Shown piece after piece: positions 36,878 through 46,796 of a stretch of DNA of 64,000 nucleotides. Each line of letters starts with the position of its first letter. Position 1 is the stretch's first letter. Source of the stretch: Flavobacteriales bacterium (GTDB lineage Bacteria > Bacteroidota > Bacteroidia > Flavobacteriales_F > PHOS-HE28); assembly GCA_016710685.1 (NCBI GenBank), contig JADJVC010000002.1:1-64000 (forward strand), written 5' to 3'. Position numbers and translations under genes: made by a program. The notes beneath the pieces were generated by a model. It worked only from the letters and a program-made list of their open reading frames with translations, was not told the origin of the DNA and made no database searches.

Positions 36878-38911
36878 CTACAGCGTGAACACCACGTGGC
36901 TGTAAATGTTCCGCCCCATGCTGGGAATGCCGAACCAGTCGGAGAAGGTGGTGTAGTACTGGTCCGTGATGTTGTCCACGCCGAGGTTGACGGTGAGCTT
37001 GTGCTTTTTCAGCGCGAATTCGCGGGATACGGAAAGATTGCCGATCACGTAGCCCGGCTTGCTGGTCTCGCCGAACTCCGCGCTGTTCCGGTTGCGGGTA
37101 CTGCTTACCACTGAGGCCTCGGCGACGTATTGCTTCTTCACGTAGCGCAACCGGGTGCGCAACTGCAGCGGTTGGATGAGTGGCAGCCGGGTGCCATCGC
37201 TGCCCTGCCCGTACCGGTAGGAGGCATCGCCGAAGAGTTGCCAAATCTGGCTAATACTGTATTCCGCGCCCAGACCGGTATTGAGCAGCGTGGCGTACGG
37301 AATTTGCTCGTACACTTTCACGCCGGCGGCGGTGATGTTCATGGGCAACAAGCCCGGCTTCGGCTTACCCACGATGTAGTCAACGATGTGGAAATATGCG
37401 GCGGTCCACTCCAGTTGCAACTTGCCATGCTTGTAGGTGCTGGAGAACTCTGTGGAGAAGGAGCTTTCGTCGCGCATGTTGGGGTCGCCGACGTAGTCGA
37501 AATTATCGTTCGCGTTCAACAGGTAGAAGCCGTAGCCTTCGGAAACGGAGGGTGCGCGCTCGCTGAAGCCCAGGCCTAATCGGTTGGTGAAGCGCCCGCG
37601 GTGATGTGCCAAGGAAGCACCGGCATTTGCGAGCAAGCGCTGCTTAGAGGAGGGCAGGTCCACGTAAAACAGCTCCAAAGACCGGCGGCCGAATTCGCTG
37701 CCGATGGTGTTTTCGTGAAGGCCCAGTCCGGCATGCAGCGTGAGGTCCAGCTTGGGGTTGAAGCGGATGCGGTCCTCCGCGTTCAGGCCGTTGTACAAGG
37801 TGGTAACGTCCGGCCAGGTGAGCATGAACATGGTGGGCTCGGCCGGGTTGTTCGGGTGCATCGTCATTTCCGCGAGGGAATTGTTGCGATGGCCGGACCA
37901 AGTGGTCTTGATGTTATGCTTGCCCGACGATGCGTACGCCTTGGCGTAGAAACCTTGGGTTGTGCTCCAGCCGGGCATGTCCATGCGGAGGGGAACCACC
38001 GGCCTCTGGCTATCGTCCATAACGTGGGTTATGGTGTTGTAGTACGCCTTCGTTTCCCACAGGCTGATGGGGCCGTTGCGCGGAAGGTGGCGGTATTGCA
38101 CCGAGCCGATGATGGCCTGTGCCAGGGATACGTCCATGGGCAGGCCGGGGTAGCCCACGTCGGTGGCTTTATCGAGGATCAGCGAGGCCTCCAGCTCGTT
38201 GCCTTTGCCCAATTTGTAGCCGGCGATGGCCGAGAGGTTGTACTTCGTAAACTGCGAATAGTCCACCTCGCTTGAGCTGCCGGAGCGGTGGCCTGCGTTG
38301 TAGTTGGATGCACCGCGGAAGGTGAAATCCAGGTCGCTGTAAAAGGACGGACCGGAGTAATGCGCGGCAGCTCCCAAAATGCGCTGGCTGTTGTTGGCTT
38401 CGAATCCTGCGGAAGCCGAGCCGCCGAAGCTGCGTTGGGGTTTGAAGCCCGAGCGGCGGCGCTCCAGATCGATGGAACCCGCGATGGTGCCGCCATGCTC
38501 GCCGCCGGAAGCGCCGCTCTTGATGCGCGCACGGGACAGGTTGGACGTTTCCACGTAGGACGTTACCGGATCCATTTTGTCGGTGCAGGCGCCGTAGATG
38601 CGCATGCCGTCCACCGTGATCACGCTGCGTTCCGTGGCCATGCCGTTCAGCATGGGTTCCCAGGCATAGCAACCCCGTCGGATCATGTTCACGGAATTGG
38701 ACCCGGCCAAGTAGCTGTCCAGCGAACCCAAGGGCTTATCCCCATGGGCGTGGCAGGCTTGCCCAGTGGGCAGGATCACTACATTTTCCAGTTCCTGCGG
38801 GGGCAGCGTGTCCAGCTGCGGCTCCACCACGCTGTCCGGTAGGGACTGCGCGACCAGTAAGTTGCCCGCCATCAACAGGACCAACGAGAGGACCAAGTGC
38901 CGCAAATTCAT
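36878..38911 (-). CDS. TonB-dependent outer-membrane receptor, copper-receptor-like
   Basis: Receptor of about 677 aa (start at ATG 38911; an in-frame ATG at 38932 is possible) with a signal peptide (MNLRHLVLSLVLLMAGNLLVAQ), plug domain (about 40-160) and 22-strand-type barrel ending in YSHVVFTL with terminal aromatic-x-x-L. There is no carboxypeptidase-like domain, so it is not a SusC. In the plug, GMRIYGAC109TDKM113DP gives a CxxxM pair like the copper site of OprC/NosA receptors; Met-rich loops (MTMHPNN, TMFML) occur in the barrel. The upstream neighbour is a Met/His-rich lipoprotein. Copper binding is an inference from these motifs. Confidence 0.8.
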   Translation of the reverse strand: MNLRHLVLSLVLLMAGNLLVAQSLPDSVVEPQLDTLPPQELENVVILPTGQACHAHGDKPLGSLDSYLAGSNSVNMIRRGCYAWEPMLNGMATERSVITVDGMRIYGACTDKMDPVTSYVETSNLSRARIKSGASGGEHGGTIAGSIDLERRRSGFKPQRSFGGSASAGFEANNSQRILGAAAHYSGPSFYSDLDFTFRGASNYNAGHRSGSSSEVDYSQFTKYNLSAIAGYKLGKGNELEASLILDKATDVGYPGLPMDVSLAQAIIGSVQYRHLPRNGPISLWETKAYYNTITHVMDDSQRPVVPLRMDMPGWSTTQGFYAKAYASSGKHNIKTTWSGHRNNSLAEMTMHPNNPAEPTMFMLTWPDVTTLYNGLNAEDRIRFNPKLDLTLHAGLGLHENTIGSEFGRRSLELFYVDLPSSKQRLLANAGASLAHHRGRFTNRLGLGFSERAPSVSEGYGFYLLNANDNFDYVGDPNMRDESSFSTEFSSTYKHGKLQLEWTAAYFHIVDYIVGKPKPGLLPMNITAAGVKVYEQIPYATLLNTGLGAEYSISQIWQLFGDASYRYGQGSDGTRLPLIQPLQLRTRLRYVKKQYVAEASVVSSTRNRNSAEFGETSKPGYVIGNLSVSREFALKKHKLTVNLGVDNITDQYYTTFSDWFGIPSMGRNIYSHVVFTL

Positions 38912-38966
38912 CGCGGTGACCGCTTGGTGCATCCCCATGTGGATCCCATAAGTGGCTTGTGGCGGA

Positions 38967-39835
38967 TCAGAAAGAAACCTTGAAGTGGACGCTGCTTTCC
39001 TCGTTGGTGTCCGTAACGGGTTGTCCGCAAAGCGCGGTGCCCGCACCGTCCTCCAAGATCAGGTTGATCTTCCATAGCCTGTCATGGAAAAGCCGACCAT
39101 TCCGTGATAGAACCCGTCCGTGCCTTGCGTCAGGTCCACATTGCCCGGCGCGCCATGGTTGCCCATGCCCGGCATGCGGGGATCCACGCGGATCGTGTAT
39201 CCCTCAACGGCCGGGAATTCCGTGTCGCTCACTCTTTTGTAAAGGCCCACGGTCATGTCGTTCACACCGGTTTCAGGGGAACTGGGCTCCACCATGGTCA
39301 AAAAGTAGGTCACGCCATCGGTGCCCATGGCCGAAGTGTATTGTTTGCTGAAATCGCTACCCGATTCCTGAACGCTCACGGGCATCACCACTTCGTGTAG
39401 GCCGCTTCCGGTGTCATAGGTAAAGGTCAATTCCCAGAAACCCATCATGCTGCTGGCCATAATGAAGACCACATCGCCCTCAAAGAGGGTGGCATCACCG
39501 GACGTCGGTGTGATCGCCGAGTACGGGCAGCTGTGTTGGTGGGTGGTGCCACCCATGTCCATGGTCATCATGGGCATCCAGTCCAGGGTAGTGCTGGTTA
39601 CAGCGTTCCCGCCGCCATCCTTCATGCGGATGAAAACCGCATTGTGGCCGGTTATCAACTGGCCGGTCTTGTTGTACAGCTCGAACGTGTGCGTTCCGTC
39701 CGTTGCGGACTGCACCAATTGCAGGTCAGAAACAGCAGGAGGTTGTGGCGTGGGTTCAGTGACTTCATCCTTTTTGCAGGAGGTGATAGCGGCTAAGCCG
39801 AGCATTACGAGAAAGGTGCGGTTCAGGATCTTCAT
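38967..39835 (-). CDS. Met/His-rich lipoprotein, possible copper-binding (frameshifted)
   Basis: Lipoprotein starting at ATG 39835 with lipobox AITSC (Cys20), followed by two beta-sandwich-like repeats. The first contains a Met/His cluster at about residues 86-104 (WMPMMTMDMGG then THQHSC) of the kind seen in YtkA/FixH-like copper proteins; the second repeats the pattern with RMPGMGNHGAPGN. The frame is lost near 39076 by one missing base in GGCTA-TGG; in the correct frame the end reads WKINLILEDGAGTALCGQPV and stops at 38967. It lies 55 bases upstream of the TonB receptor and is probably co-transcribed with it. Confidence 0.75.
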
Positions 39836-40098
39836 TTTTGGAGCGGATGGCAACGGCGAGCTGATTTTTGGCAAACCTATCTCGGGGCGAAGGGTACGGA
39901 ACTGATGGAAGTCAGACGGGAAACTGAGCATTGCCTTGTTCGGCGAATGGTTCGTTGCAATCTGATTGAACTCAGCCAAGTACTGATGCCGGCTCAGGGT
40001 TTCCGAGTCGCCTGCTCCAGCCATCCGCAGTGTTGGGCGCGGAAAGCTGGCGAGTGTTGAGAGGGGGGGGAGGGTGAGAAATCGCTACTGCCGCAATC

Positions 40099-41590
40099 TT
40101 ACCGGGCGATCACGAAGCGCTGCGGGGCCGTTCCGGTACCACATTGCAGCATGTACACACCCGCCGGAAGGGCCGTTATGGTAAGCTGCGCCTTGGTTGC
40201 ATGTGCGACGTAGGAAAGTATGGTCCTGCCTGTAAAATCGAGGATGGAGATTATCTGATCGGGCTGAACGCCTTCGATTATAAGGTATTCGTTCGCAGGG
40301 TTGGGCGTCATCAAAAACGAAGGCGTTTCCAAGTTTGGTCCTGTTGAAAGAAGCACCCCATTTGGCGTGATGTTGCCAATGAGTTCGCCATTGAGTAAGG
40401 ATCCTTCAAGCGTACGGTTTTGACCTCCTTCGAAATAGTAGAGGTTTTCTTTAATGAGGCCAATGCCATCGGCAAAGGAAGATCCGAAGGTCACATTGAT
40501 GTCGTGTAGCGCAATGGAACTGTCTTGAACGGTTGTGCAGTAGAGCGTATTATTGAAATACGAGTCTTCTTGAAAGCCGACCTGCTCAATGAGATAGCGG
40601 CCTGATCATTTTCCTAAAGGATGTGGTGGCCTGGTTGCTACCGTACCACTCATTCGGATATGACACCCGTCCGGCCCCACCTGGCCAAAGGGACATATCC
40701 CAGTAAGGGTTGAATGGGTTGATGCCAAAGTGGGAGTCGTTTTTGATTGTGAAGTTCAGCGTATCGGTTGTAAGGGTCCAAATGCTACAACCCGGTGTTG
40801 ATGGCATGGCACCGAGGCATGTTTGGTGTATTGATGTGATCAATTGGACCAAGTAGACAATGCTGTCCTGATAGGTCGTTCGGTCAATGAATTCATATTT
40901 CAAATGACCATTGATAAGAAAAACTGTCCCATCGGCCCAATTCCCTTCGACAAGATATTGCAGAACGTCATTGGGCTGATAGTTTAACATCGAGAACACT
41001 GTGGGTAGCTGCTCGCCGACTGTCGTTCCTCCTGAAATTCCGATCAAAGCATGATTACCATTGTTTTCGGAAATGAGCGAGACATGTAAAAGACCAGTTT
41101 CCTTACCGAACACGATCGTATCGCCGTTGCTGTACCCGACCCACTTGATGCTGTCCGTTAAGCCTATCACCGTGGCCGTGTCTTCTCCTAATAACGTGGC
41201 TGAACTTCCATTGGCACAAGACCAATTGGCTCCGGTCGTTGCGGAAGTGTTCACGAATACCACCAGAACGCCCGAGCGACCACCACGACCCGGCTGTGCC
41301 AAGCCCCCCAACGAATTGAGGAATGTACAATCTCACCGCTCCGTTACTCGGTGAGCTATCCATGCAATCCGAGCTGAATGCGGAGCCATGTCGCACAACT
41401 CGGCTGCGGTATTCATGTTAAATGCAAAACTATCCACCCCAGCGTATCCCATGCGTCACGAAGTCGGTTGCTAATCGTATCGGTGCCGTCGTTGGAGTAG
41501 TTGTACTGTATTCCGGGTTGATGGGCCCAGTTTTGTGCGGATAGCAACCCGCACGAAAGCGCAGAACAAAAGGAGTAAAAGCTTTCGCAT
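40099..41590 (-). pseudogene. T9SS-secreted protein gene, broken by several frameshifts
   Basis: ATG 41590 opens a signal peptide (MRKLLLLLF...), but the frame must change at about 41560, 41440, 41380 and 41285 to follow the likely protein (LLSAQNWAHQPGIQYNYSND, VDSFAFNMNTAAE, SDCMDSSPSNGAVRLYIPQF, GVLVVFVNTSATTGANWSC). From there 240 residues are open, and a further shift near 40605 leads into the last 160 residues with a type A sorting domain (NPANEYLIIEGV...GVYMLQCGTG). Five or more indels in one gene is more than elsewhere in the window; either true decay or clustered sequence errors. Function unknown. Composition is less GC-rich than neighbouring genes, which could mean transfer. Confidence 0.65.
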
Positions 41591-41645
41591 GTCTGCCCGT
41601 TTCAAAGCAAGATAGGCAAACCTTGCATAACGCTGCTTCGCTAAT

Positions 41646-42848
41646 TCACTTTCCCTTCTCCAGCTTCTTCCAATCCTCCTGCAGTGCCACATTGGGGTCG
41701 AACAGTGGATCGTTGCTCAGGATGTAGCTGCCGTCCGGGCGGCTCCAGGCCTCGTTGTAGCCGACGTTCAGCTCCACGCTTCCGCCGCTGGCATCACGCC
41801 AGCTTTCCACGCCGCGCAGGGTTTGTCCCCATTGCTCGGAGATGCGGTCCTGACTTGCCTGCCCGGCCTCCCAGGTGCGTTGCTGCAGGTCAACGGAATA
41901 GTTTGCCGCGTCGCGCTGGATGGCGGCGCGCTTGGCGGTTTCGTTTTGCTCCACGGCTGCCACGTTGTTCATCATTTGCTGCACCCCCTGCTGCCATTGC
42001 GGGTTAATGCGCACGCTGCTCATCACCACGCTCAACAGTTTGCGCGCTTCGGCCTCCTTGCCCATCGGGCAGCGCAGGGCGACCTTCTGTGTGGCTTGAC
42101 ATGTGTATGCGGCGAATTGGCCACCATTCATATAATTGGGCATCCAAGTAACCTGCATGGCCACGCTGCACAGGGCCACGCCCGCACTTCCGTCGGGATA
42201 TCGCAATGTGCCAAGCGCAGCGCTGGGCTTGCTTTCCGTATTCGTTCCAGCTTGCCGGTACATTTGGTTGGCTGCTTGCGCTTGCTGTTGAAGCAAACTC
42301 GTCAGCTCGGCATTCGGCTCAACAGCGGTCACTTGTGCGTGCATCTCTTGTGCCAACGGACCTTGCAGGAATTGGCTGGCATCCAAGGGCTGGGAGATGG
42401 CGCAACGGCGGAAAACGGGGTTTTGCGCCTGCTGCATCATGGTTTGCAGCATGAGCTGGTCGTCCCACCAGTCCCACTGCTGCAGCGGGTAGATCTCCAA
42501 TGAAAAAGCACCGTCCGGGGAGGTTACGGTCACCCGGTTGCGGACCGATTCGGCCATGCAGCCCGTGCCAACGTTCCAGGTAATGCCGCCCGTGCTTTTC
42601 CAACCTTTTGGCACCAAAATGGAGTAGGCCTCGATCGGTTGTGCGAAACCTGTCGGGTCGATAACGCGCAAGCGGTCCAGCACCAGGTAGTCCTTGCCTT
42701 CAGTGAACTTCCGGGTTGGTTGCTGCGCACCTTCGCGACCTTCGGGAGGCGCTCCGTCCTGCCCGTTTGTAAGGGTTTTCTCTTCCGTGGAATTGGCGCA
42801 GGCAACAAGCAGCAACAGCGCCTGAAAGAGCAATGTAATCCGTGGCAT
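41646..42848 (-). CDS. Hypothetical lipoprotein
   Basis: Predicted lipoprotein of 400 aa from ATG 42848, with signal MPRITLLFQALLLLVAC and lipobox LVAC. After a short polar linker comes a globular part with FTEGKDYLVLDRLRVIDP, a strand-rich region (AYSILVPKGWKSTGGITWN), a Gln-rich central segment (LTSLLQQQAQAANQMYRQ) and a C-terminal coil plus AWSRPDGSYILSNDPLFDPN. I do not recognise a named domain. It ends 55 bases before the next gene start. The longer frame to 43037 overlaps the DUF5522 gene and is rejected. Confidence 0.7.
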   Translation of the reverse strand: MPRITLLFQALLLLVACANSTEEKTLTNGQDGAPPEGREGAQQPTRKFTEGKDYLVLDRLRVIDPTGFAQPIEAYSILVPKGWKSTGGITWNVGTGCMAESVRNRVTVTSPDGAFSLEIYPLQQWDWWDDQLMLQTMMQQAQNPVFRRCAISQPLDASQFLQGPLAQEMHAQVTAVEPNAELTSLLQQQAQAANQMYRQAGTNTESKPSAALGTLRYPDGSAGVALCSVAMQVTWMPNYMNGGQFAAYTCQATQKVALRCPMGKEAEARKLLSVVMSSVRINPQWQQGVQQMMNNVAAVEQNETAKRAAIQRDAANYSVDLQQRTWEAGQASQDRISEQWGQTLRGVESWRDASGGSVELNVGYNEAWSRPDGSYILSNDPLFDPNVALQEDWKKLEKGK

Positions 42849-42931
42849 GGGCGGGCTTTCCACAAAATTAAGGTGCCCGGACCGCGCGCGCATCCCGAAA
42901 AACAGGGATGCCTGACATTCCGGATAAAAAA

Positions 42932-43144
42932 TCAGAGGTGCTTCTTCTTCCGATCCTCCGGCGAATTCCCGTACGGGCAATGCCGACAGCCGCTCTGGCA
43001 GCAGTAGCCGCGCTTGAGGTGGTAGGCCGCAGTCCACGCCACGTTACCTTCTGGAGTAAAGTAAAAATCCTCCACGGCATAGCCCAAGCGCAGCAGTTGG
43101 TTGGTACGCGGGTCGTCCGCCGGTGGAATGGGGTGCTTGGGCAT
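42932..43144 (-). CDS. DUF5522 small Cys-rich protein
   Basis: Protein of 70 aa from ATG 43144 (MPKHPIPP); a GTG at 43168 is an alternative. The core is F-TPEGNVAWTAAYHLKRGYCCQS followed by GCRHCPYG. The two CC/CxxC-type clusters suggest a metal site. It matches a small family widespread in Bacteroidota (DUF5522) without known function. Followed at 42848 by a lipoprotein gene on the same strand. Confidence 0.75.
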   Translation of the reverse strand: MPKHPIPPADDPRTNQLLRLGYAVEDFYFTPEGNVAWTAAYHLKRGYCCQSGCRHCPYGNSPEDRKKKHL

Positions 43145-43272
43145 AGAGGGCACGAAGATCGGGAGCACTGCGTTTATTCACAGTGAGTAGTGCAAAGCCC
43201 GGTGCTCGGATGGTGGGAAACACACCGAAAACCCAATAGTTTCGGCCCTTGCGGAAGTCCGCGACCTGCGAA

Positions 43273-44247
43273 ATGAAGATCCAACACCTGTTGAAAACCT
43301 GCCTTTTAGCGGCCTTACCGGTGCTGTTGGCCAGTGCGCAAGGCCGCCCGGAAGGCAACAGCCAAACGCCCGAAGGCTACATTGAGCAGTGGAAAGCCGT
43401 GGCGGTGAAGAAGATGCAGGAACACGGCATCCCGGCGAGCATCACCTTGGCGCAAGGGCTGCTGGAAAGCCGCAACGGCAATAGCATTTTAGCCACGGAG
43501 GCGAATAACCATTTCGGCATAAAGTGTACACCCGATTGGACCGGAGGCAAAGTGTACCACGACGATGACAAGAAGGATGACTGTTTCCGCAAATACCGCA
43601 GCGCCGACCAAAGCTTCGAGGACCACAGCAACTTCTTAGGAAAGCGCCGCTATGCCAGTCTTTTCGAGTTGAAGCCCACCGACTACAAAGGCTGGGCACG
43701 CGGGTTGAAAAAGTGCGGTTATGCAACGGACCCCAAGTATCCGGACAAGCTCATCAGCTTGATCGAGCGCTACAAATTGGACAACCTCGACAAAGGCGTG
43801 GACGTAAGCTATGCCAGTGCGGACAAATCCACCGGTAAGACCAGCAGCAAAGCCGGAAAGCACAGCCGCAACGACGACAACACGGTCACCATCGGCGGCA
43901 TGCGCAACGTGGAGTTGTTCGACGGGCGCATCAAATTCGTGCGGGCACGGAAAGGTGAGTCGGTGAAGGACATTGCCGCGGAGATCCAGCAGATGCCGGG
44001 CTTGGTGGCCAACTGGAACGACATGGCCAAGGACGGCCAGCTGGAAGAAGGGCAGATGGTCTACATCCAGCCCAAGCGCAACAAGAGCAAGGATCGGGAA
44101 AGCTGCATCGCGGAGCAGGGCGAAACCTTGTGGGGGATCAGCCAGCACTACGGCGTGAAACTGAAGAAGCTCGCGAAGTACAACGGCATGGGCATTGCGG
44201 ACCCGGTGGCGGCGGGGCAGAAGGTGTGGTTACGGAAGCACAAGTAG
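43273..44247 (+). CDS. Glucosaminidase-domain protein with C-terminal LysM repeats
   Basis: Peptidoglycan hydrolase of 324 aa from ATG 43273, with a signal peptide (MKIQHLLKTCLLAALPVLLASA). The N-terminal half is a glucosaminidase domain (ASITLAQGLLESRNGNSILA, NNHFGIKC, FRKYRSADQSFEDHSNFL), with the catalytic Glu in LLES. The C-terminal half has one poorly conserved and one good LysM unit (EQGETLWGISQHYGVKLKKLAKYNGM). Probably acts in cell-wall turnover in the periplasm. It is convergent with aroA across a CGCAACG repeat element. Confidence 0.88.
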   Translation: MKIQHLLKTCLLAALPVLLASAQGRPEGNSQTPEGYIEQWKAVAVKKMQEHGIPASITLAQGLLESRNGNSILATEANNHFGIKCTPDWTGGKVYHDDDKKDDCFRKYRSADQSFEDHSNFLGKRRYASLFELKPTDYKGWARGLKKCGYATDPKYPDKLISLIERYKLDNLDKGVDVSYASADKSTGKTSSKAGKHSRNDDNTVTIGGMRNVELFDGRIKFVRARKGESVKDIAAEIQQMPGLVANWNDMAKDGQLEEGQMVYIQPKRNKSKDRESCIAEQGETLWGISQHYGVKLKKLAKYNGMGIADPVAAGQKVWLRKHK

Positions 44248-44252
44248 GTTAT

Positions 44253-44391
44253 TACCGCAACGACGCAACGGCGCAACGGTGGCGCAACGTTGTTTCCAAC
44301 TTCTGAATACCTTCTGGTAGTCGTTCTCCGCGCTTTTAACTGCCGCAGGCATGTCTCCGCGCCCTCTGCGGTTAAATCTCTGTTGCGGTTA
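44253..44391. repeat. Interspersed CGCAACG inverted-repeat element, copy 3
   Basis: TTACCGCAACGACGCAACGG at the left end is matched by CTGTTGCGGTTAAT at the right end, with a shorter CTCTGCGGTTAAA between. The right end covers the aroA stop codon (TTA at 44389). Third copy at a convergent junction. Confidence 0.7.
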
Positions 44392-45618
44392 ATCCTCTTC
44401 CCCGAATTCCACCGAGAACCCCACCTTTTTCAGCTCCTCCCAAAACCCCGGATAGGATTTGTTCACCACCTCCGGGTGCAGGATCGTTATCGCGTCGCAC
44501 ACCAGCGCCAGCGGGGCCAATGCCATCGCCATGCGGTGATCGCCTTGCGGATCGAAGGGTGGGGGAGAAAGGTTGGTAATTCCCCCGCGCAGGTTGAAGG
44601 TTCCGCCTTCGTATTCCGCGGAACAGCCCAGCGTTCTCAAGGCTTCGGTAACGGCTTTCAGGCGATCCGTTTCTTTCAAAGGGAGATTATGAAGGCCCGT
44701 GATCTCGGCCTCTTTACCGGTGCCTGCTAAGGCGAATATCAGCGGTTGGAAAAGATCTGGTGTTTCGAGCAAATTGGCACTGTACGGGTTGGGATTGTCG
44801 CAGATCCGGCCGCGCAAGATCATGTCGTCGTCTATCTGTGTGCAATGGGTGTTGAAAATGAACAAGCCGACTGCATCCTTATCGCCTTGCAACTCTGTAC
44901 TTGCGCTTAATCCGTCGAAGAACAATTCGGTATCCGGGGCCAACGCGGCTACTTCAAACCAAAATGCTGCCGCGCTCCAATCCGCCGGAACGCGGGTTTC
45001 CTGCGGAAGCAATGGTCCGGGTTTTACACAGATCGCCACATCGTCTTCGTAAGCATTTGCGCCGAACTGTTTCAGCATTTCCAACGTCATGCGCACGTAC
45101 GGTGTGCTTAGGCGCAAGCCGGTCCATTCCAATTCCAAGCCTTCGTAAAAACAAGGTGCCACCAGCAACAAAGCGCTAATGAATTGGCTGCTTACCGGTG
45201 AATCGAACGAGATGGTGCCGCCTGCCATACGTTTTCCGCGCACGTGATATCCGCTTGCAGTTTCGGTGATGTCCGCGCCCAACAAGCGCAACGCCTGCAC
45301 GAGCGGTGCATGCGGGCGCTGCAACAGGCGTGCATTGCCTGTTATGAAGCGTTCTTCACCCTTTTGCAAGCACGCCCAAGCGAGCAAAAACCGGAAAGTG
45401 GTGCCGCCGTCGCCGCAGTGCATGTGCGATGGTCGCCGTTGTAACAGGTCGTGCAAGATCACGGTGTCCTGAGCAGTTCCGAAATTTTTCACACAGTCCA
45501 CATCACCGGCCAAAGCAGCCAGAATAAGCGCGCGGTTGGCCACACTTTTGCTGGGCGGCAGCGCAACGTTGCCACGCAACGCCCCTTCAGGTCTGCGGAT
45601 GGTGACGGAGGTGCGCAT
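44389..45618 (-). CDS. aroA: 3-phosphoshikimate 1-carboxyvinyltransferase (EPSP synthase)
   Basis: Sixth step of the shikimate pathway: condenses shikimate-3-phosphate with phosphoenolpyruvate. The 409-aa protein shows PPSKSVANRALILAAL near the start, the glycine-rich GDGGTTFRFLLAW, SSQFISALLL, the Arg of NARLLQRP, and the C-terminal KETDRLKAVTEALRTLG and DHRMAMALA blocks. A Bacteroidota-type shorter enzyme. The start overlaps the aroB 3' end by 32 bases, so aroB-aroA form an operon. Its stop lies inside a repeat element. Confidence 0.95.
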   Translation of the reverse strand: MRTSVTIRRPEGALRGNVALPPSKSVANRALILAALAGDVDCVKNFGTAQDTVILHDLLQRRPSHMHCGDGGTTFRFLLAWACLQKGEERFITGNARLLQRPHAPLVQALRLLGADITETASGYHVRGKRMAGGTISFDSPVSSQFISALLLVAPCFYEGLELEWTGLRLSTPYVRMTLEMLKQFGANAYEDDVAICVKPGPLLPQETRVPADWSAAAFWFEVAALAPDTELFFDGLSASTELQGDKDAVGLFIFNTHCTQIDDDMILRGRICDNPNPYSANLLETPDLFQPLIFALAGTGKEAEITGLHNLPLKETDRLKAVTEALRTLGCSAEYEGGTFNLRGGITNLSPPPFDPQGDHRMAMALAPLALVCDAITILHPEVVNKSYPGFWEELKKVGFSVEFGEED

Positions 45619-46714
45619 CGGGCTTCAACAGGCGGTAATGTTCCAGGGCCTCGGCCACCTGCGCCGCATTGATCGGCACGTCCACCCGGGCTTCACCAAT
45701 GCCGGTGAGCAGCGTAAAGCGGAAACCGTCGCCGCTATTTTTCTTGTCGTTCCGCATCAGCTCGATGATGCGGTGGTGGTCGGCTTCTTGAAACGAAAAG
45801 ACCGGAAAAAGTCCCATGAGATGTTCTTCCACCGCGTTCATGCGGTCGCGGTCCAGCAGGCCCATGCGCCAGCTGAGCCACGTGGCGCACACCATGCCGA
45901 TGGCCACCGCCTCGCCATGCAGCAGCGAGCGCTGTTGGCTTTCCAGCGCGAAGCCCTCCAAGCCGTGGCCTATCGTATGGCCGAAGTTCAGCAGTTTGCG
46001 TTCGCCCATTTCACGCGGGTCCGCAGTAACCACTTCCGCTTTGATGGCTGCGGAGCGAAGGATCAAAGGAGCCAACGCATCCAAGTCGTGCAACGGTGCG
46101 CGGCGCACATCGTTCCAATGGCCGGCATCGCGCACCAGGCCGTGTTTCACCATTTCAGCAACGCCGTTCAGCACTTCACGCTTGCCCAAACTGCGCAGAA
46201 AAGCGGGATGGATATACGTGGCCACCGGGTCCGCGAACACGCCCACGAGGTTCTTCACACCGTTGAGATCGATGGCTGTTTTTCCGCCGATGGCAGCGTC
46301 CACCATGCCCATCACGGTGGTGGGCACGTTGACGAAGCGGATGCCGCGTTTGTAGCACGCGGCAATGAAGCCGCCGACATCCGTTACCACACCGCCACCG
46401 AGGTTTACCAAAACGGCATGGCGGCTGGCAGCCTGCTCGGCAAGGTGCGACCAAAGGGCACGGCATACTTCAAGGTCCTTGCTTGTTTCGCCGCTGCGGA
46501 CCTGCATGGTCTCGGCATCGCGTAGCGCAGGCACATGCGCCAGCAGTTCCGGCAGGCATTGGTCCAGGGTGTTCTCGTCGCCCAGAATGAACAAGTCCGC
46601 GCCACGGGCTTCCCCGATCAGCCAATGTTCCAAGCGCCCAAGCGCGTTTTCGCCCGACACCACAGGGTGGTTGCCGGCCATCAAACGGAACGCATTGTCG
46701 GGCAGGTTGGACAT
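45587..46714 (-). CDS. aroB: 3-dehydroquinate synthase
   Basis: NAD- and metal-dependent second enzyme of the shikimate pathway. The 375-aa protein has the NAD-binding LVNLGGGVVTDVGGFIAACYKRGI motif, PTTVMGMVDAAIGGKTAIDLNGVKN, and the metal-binding histidine region FGHTIGHGLEG. Overlaps aroA downstream. It is divergent from the proline dehydrogenase gene; the candidate promoter for that gene reaches into the first codons of aroB. Confidence 0.95.
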   Translation of the reverse strand: MSNLPDNAFRLMAGNHPVVSGENALGRLEHWLIGEARGADLFILGDENTLDQCLPELLAHVPALRDAETMQVRSGETSKDLEVCRALWSHLAEQAASRHAVLVNLGGGVVTDVGGFIAACYKRGIRFVNVPTTVMGMVDAAIGGKTAIDLNGVKNLVGVFADPVATYIHPAFLRSLGKREVLNGVAEMVKHGLVRDAGHWNDVRRAPLHDLDALAPLILRSAAIKAEVVTADPREMGERKLLNFGHTIGHGLEGFALESQQRSLLHGEAVAIGMVCATWLSWRMGLLDRDRMNAVEEHLMGLFPVFSFQEADHHRIIELMRNDKKNSGDGFRFTLLTGIGEARVDVPINAAQVAEALEHYRLLKPDAHLRHHPQT

Positions 46715-46725
46715 CGCTACTTTTG
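46695..46725 (+). promoter_or_regulatory. Candidate promoter of the proline dehydrogenase gene
   Basis: TTG at 46695-46697 and TACTTTTG at 46718-46725 are 20 bases apart and fit the Bacteroidota pattern (-33 TTG, -7 TAnnTTTG). The -7 box lies 71 bases before the ATG. It overlaps the start of the divergent aroB. Confidence 0.4.
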
Positions 46726-46796
46726 GCCGCCTTCATAACCGGCATTCACCGGCGTAAAGGTTTCCAAAGGAACGAACTACAAGCACGCGGTGCGCC

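Noticed and set aside
39836..40098. Small gene between the lipoprotein and the broken T9SS gene
   Set aside because: No credible frame or RNA structure; only a G-run near 40060 was noted.
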